64,000 bases of DNA from Polynucleobacter arcticus (GTDB taxonomy: Bacteria > Pseudomonadota > Gammaproteobacteria > Burkholderiales > Burkholderiaceae). The stretch lies in contig NZ_CP028940.1 in the NCBI RefSeq assembly GCF_013307205.1, positions 124,001 to 188,000 of the forward strand, read 5' to 3'. The translations under genes were made by a program, and so were the position numbers. Position 1 is the first letter of the stretch; the number at the start of each line of letters is the position of its first letter. Below the pieces are notes generated by a model. That model was not told the DNA's origin. It saw nothing but the letters and a program-made list of their open reading frames with translations, and made no database searches. Shown here piece by piece: positions 30,882 to 41,611 of the stretch.

Positions 30882-31887
30882 TCAAAATCCAGTGCAGATA
30901 GCTTGGGGCGACCGAGTCAAGCATGATCTCGCCGGTCTGGATGTGAGATCACTAGGTCGGGTAGGGGTATTGCTCGGTGGCCGCTCTGGTGAGCGGGAGA
31001 TTTCCTTGATGTCGGGTAATGGTGTGTTGGAGGCACTACTCTCGAAGGGAGTTGATGCACATCCATTTGATACAGGATTACGTTGCCCAACTGAATTAGC
31101 AAAAGAAAAATTTGACCGCATCTTTATTACACTGCATGGACGTTATGGTGAAGATGGCACCATTCAAGGATTGCTTGAACTTTTAGGCTTGCCCTACACG
31201 GGTAGTGGTGTATTGGCTTCCGCTTTAGCAATCGACAAAATAGCAACCAAACTTGTTTGGCTTAGTAGCAGTCTTTCTACTCCAGAATTCGAGGAGCTGA
31301 AAGCCGATAGTGACTGGAATGCAGTTGTGAAGCGTTTAGGCTTGCCTTTAATTGTGAAGCCTGCACATGAAGGCTCATCACTCGGCTTAACGAAGGTGAA
31401 ATCTGTTGAAGAGCTGCCAGCAGCCTATCAGCTTGCTGCAGCAATGGATAAAAAAGTGATTGCCGAGACCTGTATTGTGGGTGACGAGTTGACTTGCCCA
31501 TTAGTTGGATTTGGGTCTGATGCTGAGGCTTTGCCGGTCATTAAAATTATTCCACCAGAGGCTAATTATGACTTTCACAATAAATATTTCTCTGATGAAA
31601 CTAAATACTTATGCCCAACAGACTTGGCGCCAGAGGTCAATAAAGCCGTTCAAGAATTAGCTTTAGCTGCTTATCGTGCGCTCGGTTGTAGAACATGGGG
31701 TCGTGCTGATGTGATGCTAGATCAAAAAACTGGTAAGCCTTATCTCTTAGAGATGAATACCTCCCCAGGCATGACTTCTCACTCATTGGTTCCAATGGCT
31801 GCCAAAGCGGCTGGTGTTGATTATGCAGAATTAGTCCTCTGGGTGATAAGTCAGACTCTGAATAGTAAAGGGGTTAGATCAGCATGA
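30874..31887 (+). CDS. ddl: D-alanine:D-alanine ligase
   Basis: ATP-grasp enzyme making the D-Ala-D-Ala that MurF consumes. Seen: [47 protein letters not shown]-binding [17 protein letters not shown], and the metal-binding end [18 protein letters not shown]. It is 337 aa, with an N-terminal extension of about 25 residues before the usual start. Translation is probably coupled to murC (8-nt overlap) and ftsQ (4-nt overlap). Confidence 0.96.
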   Translation: MSNQNPVQIAWGDRVKHDLAGLDVRSLGRVGVLLGGRSGEREISLMSGNGVLEALLSKGVDAHPFDTGLRCPTELAKEKFDRIFITLHGRYGEDGTIQGLLELLGLPYTGSGVLASALAIDKIATKLVWLSSSLSTPEFEELKADSDWNAVVKRLGLPLIVKPAHEGSSLGLTKVKSVEELPAAYQLAAAMDKKVIAETCIVGDELTCPLVGFGSDAEALPVIKIIPPEANYDFHNKYFSDETKYLCPTDLAPEVNKAVQELALAAYRALGCRTWGRADVMLDQKTGKPYLLEMNTSPGMTSHSLVPMAAKAAGVDYAELVLWVISQTLNSKGVRSA

Positions 31888-32750
31888 GTCGGATGAGTTC
31901 ATTCTTAAATAGTTTTGGCGAAGTCTGTACCTCGCTTGCATCTCCAATTTGGAATTATCCAGAGCGGATGCAAAAGTTGAGCCGATTCTTGTTCCGCTGC
32001 TTTGCAATCATGGTTTGTATTGGCATCTTAGTTTGGTTAAGTCAGCGTCCAGTATTTTCTTTGCGCCAAGTGGTCATTGAGCCAGTAGCTGGTCAGACGC
32101 TAAAACATATTAATAAGCCAGTTGTGAAGCAGCAAGTTTTAGATACGGTTCAAGGAAACTTTTTTAGTGTGAAGCTAGAAGATGTCAAGCGTGGATTTGA
32201 ATCCATGCCTTGGGTGCGCCATGCGAATGTACGAAGAGTGTGGCCTAACGGATTAATTGTCAGCATTGAAGAGCAAAAGCCGTTTGGTTCTTGGGGTGGA
32301 GTGGATAGCCAAACCCTGATGAACACCCATGGCGAACTTTTTGCAGGTCGTGTTTCTGAAGTGGGTGATGGAATAACGCTCATTGATTTTCATGGACCAG
32401 ATGATGCCAGTAAAGAAGTGATGCGCTTGTATGAAAAAGCGAATACCTGGTTTAAGCCATGGGATGCTGAGGTAAAGAATTTAACTCTATCGGAGCGCTA
32501 TGCCTGGCACGTCAAGCTCTCTAATGGTATGAAGGTTGAATTTGGTAGGGATGAAGAAAATTCGGACAAAACATTAACCGAGGAGCGTGTCGCGCGCCTC
32601 TTTAAATATTGGCCACAGATTCAAGAGAAATGGGCTAATCGCGTAGATGCAATTGATCTTCGCTATGCCAATGGTTTTGCAGTACATCTTGCTTCGGCAA
32701 GCTTGAAAAAGAATGAAGTAGATGGCAAAAAAAGTGAGCAGAAGCAATGA
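31884..32750 (+). CDS. ftsQ: Cell division protein FtsQ
   Basis: Bitopic divisome protein that bridges early and late division proteins through FtsB and FtsL. The short cytoplasmic part is followed by one membrane span (about residues 36–56), then the POTRA region starting [12 protein letters not shown] and the FtsQ domain with [23 protein letters not shown]. Length 288 aa. It overlaps ddl by 4 nt and lies 9 bp before ftsA. Confidence 0.94.
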   Translation: MSRMSSFLNSFGEVCTSLASPIWNYPERMQKLSRFLFRCFAIMVCIGILVWLSQRPVFSLRQVVIEPVAGQTLKHINKPVVKQQVLDTVQGNFFSVKLEDVKRGFESMPWVRHANVRRVWPNGLIVSIEEQKPFGSWGGVDSQTLMNTHGELFAGRVSEVGDGITLIDFHGPDDASKEVMRLYEKANTWFKPWDAEVKNLTLSERYAWHVKLSNGMKVEFGRDEENSDKTLTEERVARLFKYWPQIQEKWANRVDAIDLRYANGFAVHLASASLKKNEVDGKKSEQKQ

Positions 32751-32759
32751 GGAATAAGC

Positions 32760-33989
32760 ATGAGTAAAGACAATCGCGATTTATTGGTCGGATTAGATAT
32801 TGGAACCTCTAAGGTGGTTGCTTTGGTTGCCGAATTGGCACCCGATGGTCAATTTAATGTTGTTGGCGTTGGCCAAACTGCATCCAAGGGATTAAAGAAG
32901 GGTGTTGTTGTCAATATTGAGGCAACTGTTCAATCCATTCAGAAGGCGCTTGAAGAGGCTGAAGTTATGGCTGATCGCCAGATCGTTCAGGTCTTTACCG
33001 GTATTGCTGGAAACCATATTGTGAGTTTTAACTCCAGCGGTATGGTGGCAATTCGTGATAAAGAAGTGAGTGCTGGTGATGTTGAGCGCGTCTTGGAGAC
33101 TGCTAAGGCAATCAATATTCCAACGGATCAGCAGATTTTGCATATTCTCGTTCAAGAATTCATTATTGATGGGCAGGAAGATGTGCGCGAGCCAATTGGC
33201 ATGAGTGGTCTTCGCCTTGAGGTCAAAGTACATATTGTTACTGGCGCTGTCAGTGCTGCACAAAATATTGTGAAATGTGTACGTCGTTGTGGCCTAGAGG
33301 TAAACGATCTTATCTTGCAACCTCTGGCATCAAGTCTTGCAGTGCTTACCGAAGACGAAAAAGAACTTGGAGTGGTATTGGTAGATATTGGTGGTGGCAC
33401 AACCGATATTGCTATTTATTGTCAGGGTTCTATTCGTCATACGGCAGTTATTCCGATTGCAGGTGATCAAATTACCAATGACATCGCAATGGCCTTGCGT
33501 ACCCCAACAATTGATGCAGAAGATCTGAAGATTCAATATGGTATTGCTCGCCAAGATATGGCCGATCCAACGACCATGATTGATGTGCCAGGTGTTGGTG
33601 ATCGTGAGCCTCGCCCTATGTCAAAGCAAGCCTTAGCTGCCGTGATCGAGCCACGTGTCGAGGAGTTGTTTACTTTAGTGCGAGGCGTAGTTCGTGATTC
33701 TGGTTACGAAGATATGGTGTCCTCAGGAATTGTGCTGACCGGTGGAACTTCATTAATGCCGGGAATGGTTGAGCTTGCTGAGCAAGTGTTCTTGCGTCCT
33801 GCCCGTATCGGGACTCCAGAGTATCGCGGTCACTTACATGAAGTTTTGCGTAGCCCACGTTTTGCTACCAGCATTGGTTTATTAATGGAAGGTCAAGCGC
33901 AGTTGTTGCGTGGCCGTCGAGTATCTCAGTCTGGCGCGTTGCAAAGTGTGATTTCGCGCATGAAGGAATGGTTCGCAGGAAATTTTTAA
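32760..33989 (+). CDS. ftsA: Cell division protein FtsA
   Basis: Actin-like ATPase anchoring FtsZ to the membrane. Seen: VGLDIGTSKVVALVAEL (phosphate 1), GVVLVDIGGGTTDIAIY (phosphate 2) and VLTGGTSLMPG (adenosine motif). The C-terminal amphipathic helix carrying ISRMKEWFAGNF is the membrane-targeting sequence. Length 409 aa. GAGGA lies just before the ATG, so it can be translated independently of ftsQ. Confidence 0.97.
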   Translation: MSKDNRDLLVGLDIGTSKVVALVAELAPDGQFNVVGVGQTASKGLKKGVVVNIEATVQSIQKALEEAEVMADRQIVQVFTGIAGNHIVSFNSSGMVAIRDKEVSAGDVERVLETAKAINIPTDQQILHILVQEFIIDGQEDVREPIGMSGLRLEVKVHIVTGAVSAAQNIVKCVRRCGLEVNDLILQPLASSLAVLTEDEKELGVVLVDIGGGTTDIAIYCQGSIRHTAVIPIAGDQITNDIAMALRTPTIDAEDLKIQYGIARQDMADPTTMIDVPGVGDREPRPMSKQALAAVIEPRVEELFTLVRGVVRDSGYEDMVSSGIVLTGGTSLMPGMVELAEQVFLRPARIGTPEYRGHLHEVLRSPRFATSIGLLMEGQAQLLRGRRVSQSGALQSVISRMKEWFAGNF

Positions 33990-34034
33990 GTTTTTCGTCG
34001 TCGTCAATGTAGTACTTATTACCTAGGAGGGTAT

Positions 34035-35375
34035 ATGGAATTTGAAATGTTAGATCAAGAGACAGCTGGCAAAACCATCATTAAAGTGGTTGGAGTTGGC
34101 GGTGCAGGTGGTAATGCAGTTCAGCACATGATTCGTCGCGGTGTTAACGGCGTAGAGTTTATTTGCATGAACACCGATGCTGGCGCGTTACAGCGTTCCG
34201 AGGCATCTGTGAATTTGCAACTAGGTTCTAGCGGACTCGGTGCTGGCGCAAAGCCTGAAATTGGTGCAGCTTCCGCTGAAGAAGCGCGTGCACGCATTGC
34301 AGATACATTGCAAGGTGCACACATGGTCTTTATCACTGCTGGTATGGGTGGTGGTACGGGTACCGGGGCAGCTCCAATTGTTGCTCAAGTTGCTAAAGAA
34401 ATGGGTATCTTAACTGTAGGTGTCATTAGTAAGCCATTTGATTTTGAGGGTGTAAAGCGCCTCAAGGTTGCAGAAAACGGTGCCGCTGAACTTGAGTCTT
34501 ATGTTGACTCACTGATTGTAGTTCTCAATGAAAAGCTTTTTGAAGTCATGGGCGAAGATGCTGAGTTTGATAAAGCTTTTGCTTGTGCTGATGACGTACT
34601 GCACAACGCTGTTTCAGGTATTGCAGAAATCATCAACGTACAAGGTTTGATCAACGTTGACTTTGAGGACGTGAAGACTGTAATGGGCGAGCAAGGTAAG
34701 GCGATGATGGGAACTGCCACAGTTTCTGGCATGGATCGTGCACGCTTAGCTGCTGAGGCTGCAGTTGCATCACCATTGCTTGAAGGGGTTGATTTGTCTG
34801 GTGCGCGTGGCGTACTCGTTAATATCACCGCTAACCGTTCATTGAAATTGTCTGAGACTCGTGAAGTGATGGCAGCGATTCGTGGCTACGCCGCAGATGA
34901 TGCGACCGTAATCTTTGGTACTGTGTATGACGAGAGCTTAGGTGATGCCTTGCGCGTTACTGTTGTTGCTACTGGTTTGAATAATCCACAAGCACGTCAA
35001 AGTCATCAGCCGGAAGTGGTTTGGAGACAAGCTACTGGTACGCATGATGCGATGCCAACAATGGCTGATCTGAACAGCTTTGCTCCAGCAAGCGCTTCAG
35101 CAGCAATTAGTAAAAGTGGATTAGATTCAGTCTTAAGCACTAGCGCTGGTTTGGCAATGACGGGTGCAGGTAGTGCACCTTCAATGGCCGCTCAACCAGT
35201 ATCAAGTGGCGTTGATTACAGCCAATATGATTTGCCACGTGTATTCCGTAGTTCGCGTGAAGCTACACCAGCTCCTACATTAGGGGCTGATAGCTCACCA
35301 CAGGCTAAATCCATGCTTGATAAAGGTGCTGATTACTACGAAATTCCAGCCTTTTTACGTAAACAAGCAGACTAA
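34035..35375 (+). CDS. ftsZ: Cell division GTPase FtsZ
   Basis: Tubulin-like GTPase that forms the Z ring. Seen: [15 protein letters not shown] near residue 18, the GTP signature [15 protein letters not shown] near residue 107, and the T7 loop region with [11 protein letters not shown]. After about residue 320 comes a low-complexity Ala/Ser linker, then the conserved C-terminal peptide [12 protein letters not shown], which binds FtsA and ZapD. Length 446 aa is long because of the linker. A strong binding site AGGAGG lies 6–7 bases before the ATG, unlike most of the cluster; the 45-bp gap after ftsA allows separate regulation. Confidence 0.98.
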   Translation: MEFEMLDQETAGKTIIKVVGVGGAGGNAVQHMIRRGVNGVEFICMNTDAGALQRSEASVNLQLGSSGLGAGAKPEIGAASAEEARARIADTLQGAHMVFITAGMGGGTGTGAAPIVAQVAKEMGILTVGVISKPFDFEGVKRLKVAENGAAELESYVDSLIVVLNEKLFEVMGEDAEFDKAFACADDVLHNAVSGIAEIINVQGLINVDFEDVKTVMGEQGKAMMGTATVSGMDRARLAAEAAVASPLLEGVDLSGARGVLVNITANRSLKLSETREVMAAIRGYAADDATVIFGTVYDESLGDALRVTVVATGLNNPQARQSHQPEVVWRQATGTHDAMPTMADLNSFAPASASAAISKSGLDSVLSTSAGLAMTGAGSAPSMAAQPVSSGVDYSQYDLPRVFRSSREATPAPTLGADSSPQAKSMLDKGADYYEIPAFLRKQAD

Positions 35376-35407
35376 ACCACTGCTCAATACAATAAGTAGT
35401 TGCAAAA

Positions 35408-35456
35408 TGCCAGCGCGGCGCCCCTCCGGACGACGAATCCCGCGCTAGCGTTGGCA
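35408..35456. repeat. GC-rich imperfect inverted repeat between ftsZ and the peroxiredoxin gene
   Basis: Left arm TGCCAGCGCGG (35408–35418) faces right arm CCGCGCTAGCGTTGGCA (35440–35456); pairs TGCCA/TGGCA and GCGCGG/CCGCGC with extra bases on the right. It is far richer in GC than its surroundings and has no T-run, so it is not a typical terminator. It may be an mRNA 3' stabiliser, a REP-type repeat or a processed hairpin. Confidence 0.6.
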
Positions 35457-35490
35457 TACTTATGACAACTATTTATTCATTGGAGATCTT

Positions 35491-35991
35491 ATGATTGCAG
35501 TCGGACAAAAATTACCAAACGCTACCCTCTACGAGTTTTTGGATGAGGCAACTGAAGGCTGCTCTATTGGACCTAATGCATTTGAAGTGGAGAAGCTTAC
35601 TGCTGGCAAGAAGATAGTGATCTTTGCGCTACCAGGTGCGTTCACACCAACCTGCTCTGCAAAGCATGTCCCTAGTTACGTTGAGCACTTTGATGCCATT
35701 AAAGCAAAAGGTGTTGACGAGATCTGGTGTATTTCTGTAAATGATCCATTTGTGATGGGTGCTTGGGGTCGCGATCAAAAGGTAGGAAATAAGATTCGCA
35801 TGTTGGGCGACGGTAGTGCTGAATTTACCAAGAAGCTTGGTCTGGAATTAGATTTAACTGCTCGTGGTTTAGGTGTTCGCTCTGATCGTTACGCCATGAT
35901 TGTTGAAGATGGTCTAGTGACAAGTTTAGATCGTGAAGCACCTGGCAAGTTTGAAGTAAGCGATGCCGCTTCAGTTTTGAAGAAGCTTTAA
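35491..35991 (+). CDS. Peroxiredoxin, Prx5/AhpE-like
   Basis: Thiol peroxidase of 166 aa that reduces hydrogen peroxide and organic peroxides. The peroxidatic cysteine is in [19 protein letters not shown], near residue 50, the hallmark of the Prx5 class; [14 protein letters not shown] and the conserved arginine in [13 protein letters not shown] are also present. The reductant (glutathione/glutaredoxin or thioredoxin) cannot be told. GGAG lies before the ATG. A peroxiredoxin between ftsZ and lpxC is usual in this lineage, as I recall. Confidence 0.93.
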   Translation: MIAVGQKLPNATLYEFLDEATEGCSIGPNAFEVEKLTAGKKIVIFALPGAFTPTCSAKHVPSYVEHFDAIKAKGVDEIWCISVNDPFVMGAWGRDQKVGNKIRMLGDGSAEFTKKLGLELDLTARGLGVRSDRYAMIVEDGLVTSLDREAPGKFEVSDAASVLKKL

Positions 35992-36019
35992 AAAACTATT
36001 CCTGAATTTAGACAAGATC

Positions 36020-36934
36020 ATGATCAAGCAACGCACTATCGCTACACCGATTAAAACCGTGGGGATTGGCTTGCACTCTGGGCGCAAGGTGACTTTATCT
36101 ATCAAGCCTGCGCCGATAAATTCAGGAATCTTATTTGTACGTATGGATACGCCGGAGCAATCCGTTGTTCCGGCTACCGCCTTAGCTGTATGCGATACCC
36201 GTCTTGCTTCAGTAATTCAAAAAGACGGGGTACGCGTTTCCACTGTCGAGCACTTACTCTCTGCTTGTGCAGGCTTGGGGCTTGATAACTTATTTATTGA
36301 GTTGGATGGTGAAGAGGTTCCCATCATGGATGGTAGCGCTGCTTCATTTCTATTTTTAATTGAATCTGCCGGTATTGCTGAACAAGAAGCGCCACGACAA
36401 TTTGTAGTGATTAAAAAGCTGATTGAAGTGCGAGAGGGTGACAAGCTTGCACGACTAGAGCCTTTTTTTGGGTATAAGTTAGATTTCACAATCGACTTTA
36501 AACATCCAGCCGTAGATAAGACTGGACAGCGTTTTTTAGTAGATTTTGCGGAGCACGCTTATCGAAGTGAAATTGGTCGCGCACGCACCTTTGGTTTTGC
36601 TCACGAGGTTGAGGCATTACGTGAAATGGGTTTAGCCCGCGGCGGTAGTTTGGATAATGCGATTGTGCTAGATGAACACCGCATCTTGAATAACGAGGAA
36701 TTGCGTTATGAGGATGAGTTTGTTCGTCACAAGATCTTGGATGCGATTGGGGATCTCTATTTAGTTGGACATCCTATTATTGGTTCGTATGTCGCCGAAA
36801 AATCAGGGCATGCTCTCAATAACGCACTTTTACGCAAACTTTTGGCGGACTCTAGTTCTTATGAGATTAGTAGCTTCCCAGAAAACAAGGCTCCTGCAGC
36901 TTATTCCAAAGAGAGTCAGCCGCTCTTTTTCTAA
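36020..36934 (+). CDS. lpxC: UDP-3-O-acyl-N-acetylglucosamine deacetylase LpxC
   Basis: Zinc amidase, the committed step of lipid A synthesis. Zinc ligands are visible: His in [14 protein letters not shown] near residue 79, and the [10 protein letters not shown] region with His and Asp near residue 238. Also [14 protein letters not shown] at the N-terminus and [13 protein letters not shown]. Length 304 aa is normal. LpxC in E. coli is controlled by FtsH proteolysis through its C-terminus; the C-terminus here (…ESQPLFF) is hydrophobic at the end, which may matter for the same control. Confidence 0.97.
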   Translation: MIKQRTIATPIKTVGIGLHSGRKVTLSIKPAPINSGILFVRMDTPEQSVVPATALAVCDTRLASVIQKDGVRVSTVEHLLSACAGLGLDNLFIELDGEEVPIMDGSAASFLFLIESAGIAEQEAPRQFVVIKKLIEVREGDKLARLEPFFGYKLDFTIDFKHPAVDKTGQRFLVDFAEHAYRSEIGRARTFGFAHEVEALREMGLARGGSLDNAIVLDEHRILNNEELRYEDEFVRHKILDAIGDLYLVGHPIIGSYVAEKSGHALNNALLRKLLADSSSYEISSFPENKAPAAYSKESQPLFF

Positions 36935-36936
36935 AA

Positions 36937-36953
36937 ACCCTCTTCTGAAGGGT
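36937..36953. terminator. Weak hairpin between convergent lpxC and DciA-like genes
   Basis: ACCCT (36937–36941) pairs with AGGGT (36949–36953), three bases after the lpxC stop; downstream sequence is AT-rich without a clean T-run. It may end transcription in one or both directions. Confidence 0.4.
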
Positions 36954-36963
36954 GTAATTATCT

Positions 36964-37467
36964 TTATTTAGGCTTACTTTGAAGAAGGCGCTCGACCGCC
37001 TTGCGTAAGTCAGAGTCTGGGGCTAATTTTTCTATCAAAGACTCCCAAGATGCTCTTGCTACCGCATTAAATCCCTTGGATTTTGGCGTTGACAGATGAC
37101 CTTCCCGGGGCTTGATTTCCCAGGCGGGAGTCGCCGGCCTTAGACGCACTTTAATGGCAGTACAAACCACTCCATTTTTAGCTAACTCATTGATTAAGCT
37201 AGGTAAAACTTGCTGAAGCCTAGTGGCAACGCTTGCCCCAGCGACCATTAAAAATAGCTCATTTTGACTACCAGAGCGCCACCCAGCCTCAATTTTAGAG
37301 GCCAAGCTCTCTAAATCAAGCTCAGATAGGGCTGCTTTCAGAGCAATTTTGAGTTTAGCTAGATCTTCCGTTTTGGCCAAAATTCCACCCAAACCTTCGG
37401 AATTACGAAGATAGTCCAGCCAATCGTGGGCTGCTTTCGTAGGTTTAGATTTAGGGGCAAAGTTCAT
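36964..37467 (-). CDS. DUF721/DciA-like protein
   Basis: A 167-aa protein with the DUF721 pattern; the family includes DciA, the replicative helicase (DnaB) loader/operator of most bacteria. The mid part (ELFLMVAGASVATRLQQVLPSLI) matches the short beta/alpha core, flanked by basic tails. In Burkholderiales a DUF721 gene at this site, between lpxC and secA, is usual. I chose the ATG at 37467; a TTG 30 bases upstream would add ten residues. The M23 peptidase gene that often lies next to it in relatives is absent here. Confidence 0.65.
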   Translation of the reverse strand: MNFAPKSKPTKAAHDWLDYLRNSEGLGGILAKTEDLAKLKIALKAALSELDLESLASKIEAGWRSGSQNELFLMVAGASVATRLQQVLPSLINELAKNGVVCTAIKVRLRPATPAWEIKPREGHLSTPKSKGFNAVARASWESLIEKLAPDSDLRKAVERLLQSKPK

Positions 37468-37521
37468 ATAAAAATAGGGTGCGGGTGATAAACTCAAGGT
37501 CTTAATTTACTTCAATATCCC

Positions 37522-40293
37522 ATGGTAATCGGTCTTCTTAAAACCCTAGTTGGCAGTCGTAATGACCGTCTCCTAAAACAGTATCGCAAAGTGGTTGCCA
37601 AAGTTAGCGCTTTTGAGCCTAGCATGCAAGCTTTGGATAATGCCGCACTGCAAGCAAAAACTGCCGAGTTTAAGGCACGTTTGGCTGCGGGTGAATCATT
37701 AGATGATTTGGCGCCGGAAGCTTTTGCAGTGGTTCGAGAAGCCAGCTCCCGCGTCATGAAGATGCGCCATTTTGATGCACAGATGATGGGTGGTCTTGCA
37801 CTGCATCAGGGCAAGATTGCTGAAATGGGGACCGGTGAAGGTAAAACCTTAACCGCAACACTTCCCGTGTATCTGAATGCATTAACCGGTAAGGGTGTTC
37901 ATGTCATTACCGTGAATGATTACTTAGCTCAACGTGATGCTGAGTGGATGGCAACGCTTTATAACTTCTTAGGTATGAAGGTCGGCGTGAATCTCTCTCA
38001 GATGGATCACATGACTAAGCAAGAAGCTTATGCCGCTGATATCACCTACGGCACCAATAATGAATTTGGTTTTGATTATTTGCGCGATAACATGGTGCAG
38101 GATTTAGGTCAGCGTGTACAGCGCGGCTTAGCCTATGCGATTGTTGACGAGGTGGATTCCATCTTGATTGACGAGGCGCGCACTCCATTAATCATCTCGG
38201 GTCAGGCTGAAGATCATACTGATCTCTATATCAAGATCAATGCCTTGCCTGCCTACTTAGAGCGTCAAATCGGAGAAGAAAAAGCCGACGGTACTGGTGT
38301 TGAAAAGCCGGGCGACTACTGGATTGATGAAAAATCGCAGCAGGTGTATCTAACAGAGCGAGGTCATGACAAAGCTGAGACAGTTTTAGTTGAACTCGGC
38401 GCTCTCAATGATGGCGATTCTCTGTATGCCCCTCAAAATATCACCTTGATGCACCATGTCTACGCAGCATTGCGTGCACATACTTTGTATAACCGCGACC
38501 AACAATATGTTGTGCAAAATAATGAAGTCATTATTGTTGACGAGTTCACTGGCCGTTTAATGCAAGGCCGTCGTTGGTCAGATGGCTTGCACCAAGCTGT
38601 TGAAGCCAAAGAAGGTGTGCAGATTCAGAATGAGAATCAGACCTTAGCAACTATTACCTTCCAAAATTACTTCCGTATGTACGGTAAGTTAGCTGGTATG
38701 ACGGGTACTGCTGATACTGAGGCGTATGAGTTCAAGGAAATTTATAGTCTTGAGACTGTAGTTATTCCGCCCAATCGCATCAGCCAAAGAAAAGATCGTC
38801 AAGATCAAATTTATAAGACTTCACGCGAGCGCTACGATGCAGTGATTAAGGATATTGAGGATTGCTATCAACGCGGTCAACCCGTATTGGTTGGCACTAC
38901 TTCAATTGAAAACTCCGAACTGATTGCAGGTTTACTGGATAAACGTCAGTTGCCACATCAAGTCTTGAACGCTAAACAGCATGCCCGTGAAGCGGAGATT
39001 ATTGCGCAGGCCGGTAGACCGAAGATGATCACCATTGCTACCAATATGGCTGGTCGTGGAACGGATATCGTCTTGGGCGGTAACGTTGGTAAGCAATCTT
39101 CTTTGATTGATGCAGATAGCAGCATCTCAGATACGGACAAGGCTAGCAAGATTAAGACTTTGCAAGAAGAGTGGCAAAGTCTTCATGATCAGGTTTTGGC
39201 TGCCGGTGGCTTACACATTATTGGTACAGAGCGTCACGAAAGTCGTCGTATTGATAATCAATTGCGGGGGCGCGCAGGTCGCCAAGGCGACTCTGGTTCC
39301 TCACGCTTTTATCTTTCTTTAGATGATTCGCTTTTGCGCATTTTTGCTGGAGATCGTCTACGTGCAGTGATGGATCGTCTCAAAATGCCGGATGGTGAGC
39401 CTATTGAAGCCGGCATGGTGACCCGCTCCATTGAATCTGCTCAGCGCAAAGTTGAGGGTCGCAACTTTGATATTCGTAAGCAGTTATTGGAGTATGACGA
39501 CGTCGCTAATGATCAGCGTAAAGAAACTTATCGCCTGAGAAATGAAGTATTAGAAAGCGTTGATGTTGGCGAGTTGACTGCTAATTTGCGTGATGATGTA
39601 CTGCGTACGATTTGTGCTTTGTATGTTCCCCTGGAATCGATGGAAGAGCAGTGGGACCTGGTAGGACTGGAAAATGTCTTAGCTAGCGATTGGGGTTTAA
39701 CTATCGATCTGAAAACTTGGGTTGAAAATGCAGCATCCATGGATGATGAGCAGATTGTTGATCGTGTATTAGAGCGCGCAAAAGAATTTTACGATGCCAA
39801 AGTTGAGCTTTCCGGTCGCGCTTCATTTGCAGGATTCGAGCGCTCCGTTTTGCTCTACAGCTTAGACACCCATTGGCGCGAGCATTTAGCTGCGCTGGAC
39901 CATTTACGTCAAGGCATCCATTTACGTGGTTACGCCCAAAAAGATCCAAAACAAGAATATCGTCGCGAAGCATTTGAGTTATATGGTGAATTTCTGAATG
40001 TCGTTAAAAATGATGTTGTGAAAAGCATCATGACCGTACAGATTCGTAGTGCAAGCGAGTTAGATCAAGCTTCTGAATCGATCAATGAGGATTTGGCCAA
40101 GCTCTCCGACGTAAAGTATCAGCATGCAGATGCAGGTGCGGATCGCGAGGTAGCTGGTTCAACTGGCGATCGTGGTGCGGCAATTGATATTGCTCCTGCA
40201 CCATTACGTGCTGGGCCCAAGATTGGCCGTAATGATCCTTGCACCTGCCGTAGCGGCAAGAAATATAAGAACTGCTGCGGCGCACTAAGCTAA
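37522..40293 (+). CDS. secA: Preprotein translocase ATPase SecA
   Basis: Motor that pushes unfolded proteins through SecYEG. Seen in order: start [16 protein letters not shown], Walker A in [16 protein letters not shown] near residue 105, Walker B/DEAD-type [16 protein letters not shown], preprotein cross-linking domain, helicase-type [20 protein letters not shown] block ([16 protein letters not shown]), and the C-terminal zinc motif [13 protein letters not shown] that binds SecB. Length 923 aa. The start is back to back with the DciA-like gene (54 bp). Confidence 0.98.
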   Translation: MVIGLLKTLVGSRNDRLLKQYRKVVAKVSAFEPSMQALDNAALQAKTAEFKARLAAGESLDDLAPEAFAVVREASSRVMKMRHFDAQMMGGLALHQGKIAEMGTGEGKTLTATLPVYLNALTGKGVHVITVNDYLAQRDAEWMATLYNFLGMKVGVNLSQMDHMTKQEAYAADITYGTNNEFGFDYLRDNMVQDLGQRVQRGLAYAIVDEVDSILIDEARTPLIISGQAEDHTDLYIKINALPAYLERQIGEEKADGTGVEKPGDYWIDEKSQQVYLTERGHDKAETVLVELGALNDGDSLYAPQNITLMHHVYAALRAHTLYNRDQQYVVQNNEVIIVDEFTGRLMQGRRWSDGLHQAVEAKEGVQIQNENQTLATITFQNYFRMYGKLAGMTGTADTEAYEFKEIYSLETVVIPPNRISQRKDRQDQIYKTSRERYDAVIKDIEDCYQRGQPVLVGTTSIENSELIAGLLDKRQLPHQVLNAKQHAREAEIIAQAGRPKMITIATNMAGRGTDIVLGGNVGKQSSLIDADSSISDTDKASKIKTLQEEWQSLHDQVLAAGGLHIIGTERHESRRIDNQLRGRAGRQGDSGSSRFYLSLDDSLLRIFAGDRLRAVMDRLKMPDGEPIEAGMVTRSIESAQRKVEGRNFDIRKQLLEYDDVANDQRKETYRLRNEVLESVDVGELTANLRDDVLRTICALYVPLESMEEQWDLVGLENVLASDWGLTIDLKTWVENAASMDDEQIVDRVLERAKEFYDAKVELSGRASFAGFERSVLLYSLDTHWREHLAALDHLRQGIHLRGYAQKDPKQEYRREAFELYGEFLNVVKNDVVKSIMTVQIRSASELDQASESINEDLAKLSDVKYQHADAGADREVAGSTGDRGAAIDIAPAPLRAGPKIGRNDPCTCRSGKKYKNCCGALS

Positions 40294-40313
40294 TTTCAAT
40301 AGGCTCCTAGAAA

Positions 40314-40335
40314 GAGCTGTCGAATTCGACAGCTC
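40314..40335. promoter_or_regulatory. Perfect 22-bp palindrome between secA and argJ
   Basis: GAGCTGTCGAA and its exact reverse complement abut with no loop, centred at the EcoRI-like GAATTC. No T-run follows, so an intrinsic terminator is unlikely. It overlaps a possible −35 (TCGACA, 40326–40331) of an argJ promoter with TACAAT at 40350–40355, so it could be an operator. See findings. Confidence 0.55.
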
Positions 40336-40364
40336 AGTAAGCCCTCATCTACAATTGTCAGACA

Positions 40365-41600
40365 ATGACAGTGAACTTACCCCTCCCCCAAAAAGACCAT
40401 TTGAAGCCTGTTAAAGGTTTTCAGATGGGCATCGCAGAAGCCGGTATTAAAAAGGCAAATCGTAAGGATCTTCTGGTGATGACTTTAGCCCCCGGATCCC
40501 AGGTTGCGGGTGTCTTTACCTTAAATCGTTTCTGTGCCGCACCGGTTCAAATTTGCAGAGAACATTTAGCCCAAGATGGGGCTCAAGGTGAGATTCGTGC
40601 TTTGGTAGTGAATACTGGAAATGCGAATGCAGGGACTGGTGAGCAGGGCATGAAAGATGCTTTAGCAACTTGCGCGGCACTAGCAAAAGAGTTGAATTTA
40701 AATCCAAAGCAGATCCTACCTTTCTCTACAGGTGTCATTTTGGAGCCCCTACCGATTGCTAAGTTGATTGATGCTTTACCTAAAGCAGTTGCAAATTTAG
40801 GTGAAGATCATTGGTTCGATGCCGCAGAGGCCATCATGACAACGGATACGCAGGCGAAAGCCACATCTGTCACTGTGCAGACGCCTGCTGGCGTGGTCAC
40901 TATCACCGGTATCTGTAAGGGTGCTGGGATGATCCATCCGAATATGGCGACTATGTTGGGCTTTATTGCGACAGATGCTGGTTTTGCGCCGGGACTGTTA
41001 ACTAACTTGACTCGCGAGATTGCCGATCTCTCATTTAATGCAATTACGATTGATGGCGATACCTCAACTAATGACTCATTCATCATTATGGCTACGGGTC
41101 AATCACCGGTACAGATTCAATCTGCCGATGATCCTAGTTATGGTCCAGTTCGTGTAGCTTTGATTGACCTTGCACGTAAGCTGGCTCAAATGATTGTGAG
41201 AGATGGTGAAGGCGCAACTAAATTTATTACGATTGACGTGCAGGGCGGTAAGACTGAAGAGGAATGTCGCCTGGTGGCAGAAGCAGTGGCCCATTCTCCT
41301 TTGGTAAAAACAGCCTTCTTTGCTAGTGATCCTAATTTAGGCCGCATTCTCGCAGCCATTGGTTATGCTGGTATCACCGACCTTGATGTCGATCAAGTGC
41401 AAATGTGGCTTGGTGATGTGTGGGTAGCTAAGAATGGTGGTCGTAACCCCGATTATCAAGAAGCTGATGGTCAAAGGGTAATGCAGGCAGAAGAAATTAC
41501 TGTCAAGATTGATCTGGGTCGTGGATTAGCGCAACAGACTATGTGGACTTGTGATTTATCGCATGATTATGTTTCTATTAATGCTGATTACCGCTCATAG
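40365..41600 (+). CDS. argJ: Bifunctional ornithine acetyltransferase/N-acetylglutamate synthase ArgJ
   Basis: Recycles the acetyl group in arginine synthesis and can also make N-acetylglutamate. It is made as one chain that cleaves itself before a threonine; the site is seen as [17 protein letters not shown], with the nucleophile Thr in NMATML near residue 197. Other family blocks: [26 protein letters not shown] and [16 protein letters not shown]. Length 411 aa. No ribosome binding site precedes the ATG; the start lies inside a small palindrome ATTGTC-A-GACAAT (40354–40366). Confidence 0.96.
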   Translation: MTVNLPLPQKDHLKPVKGFQMGIAEAGIKKANRKDLLVMTLAPGSQVAGVFTLNRFCAAPVQICREHLAQDGAQGEIRALVVNTGNANAGTGEQGMKDALATCAALAKELNLNPKQILPFSTGVILEPLPIAKLIDALPKAVANLGEDHWFDAAEAIMTTDTQAKATSVTVQTPAGVVTITGICKGAGMIHPNMATMLGFIATDAGFAPGLLTNLTREIADLSFNAITIDGDTSTNDSFIIMATGQSPVQIQSADDPSYGPVRVALIDLARKLAQMIVRDGEGATKFITIDVQGGKTEEECRLVAEAVAHSPLVKTAFFASDPNLGRILAAIGYAGITDLDVDQVQMWLGDVWVAKNGGRNPDYQEADGQRVMQAEEITVKIDLGRGLAQQTMWTCDLSHDYVSINADYRS

Positions 41601-41611
41601 GGAATTATCAG

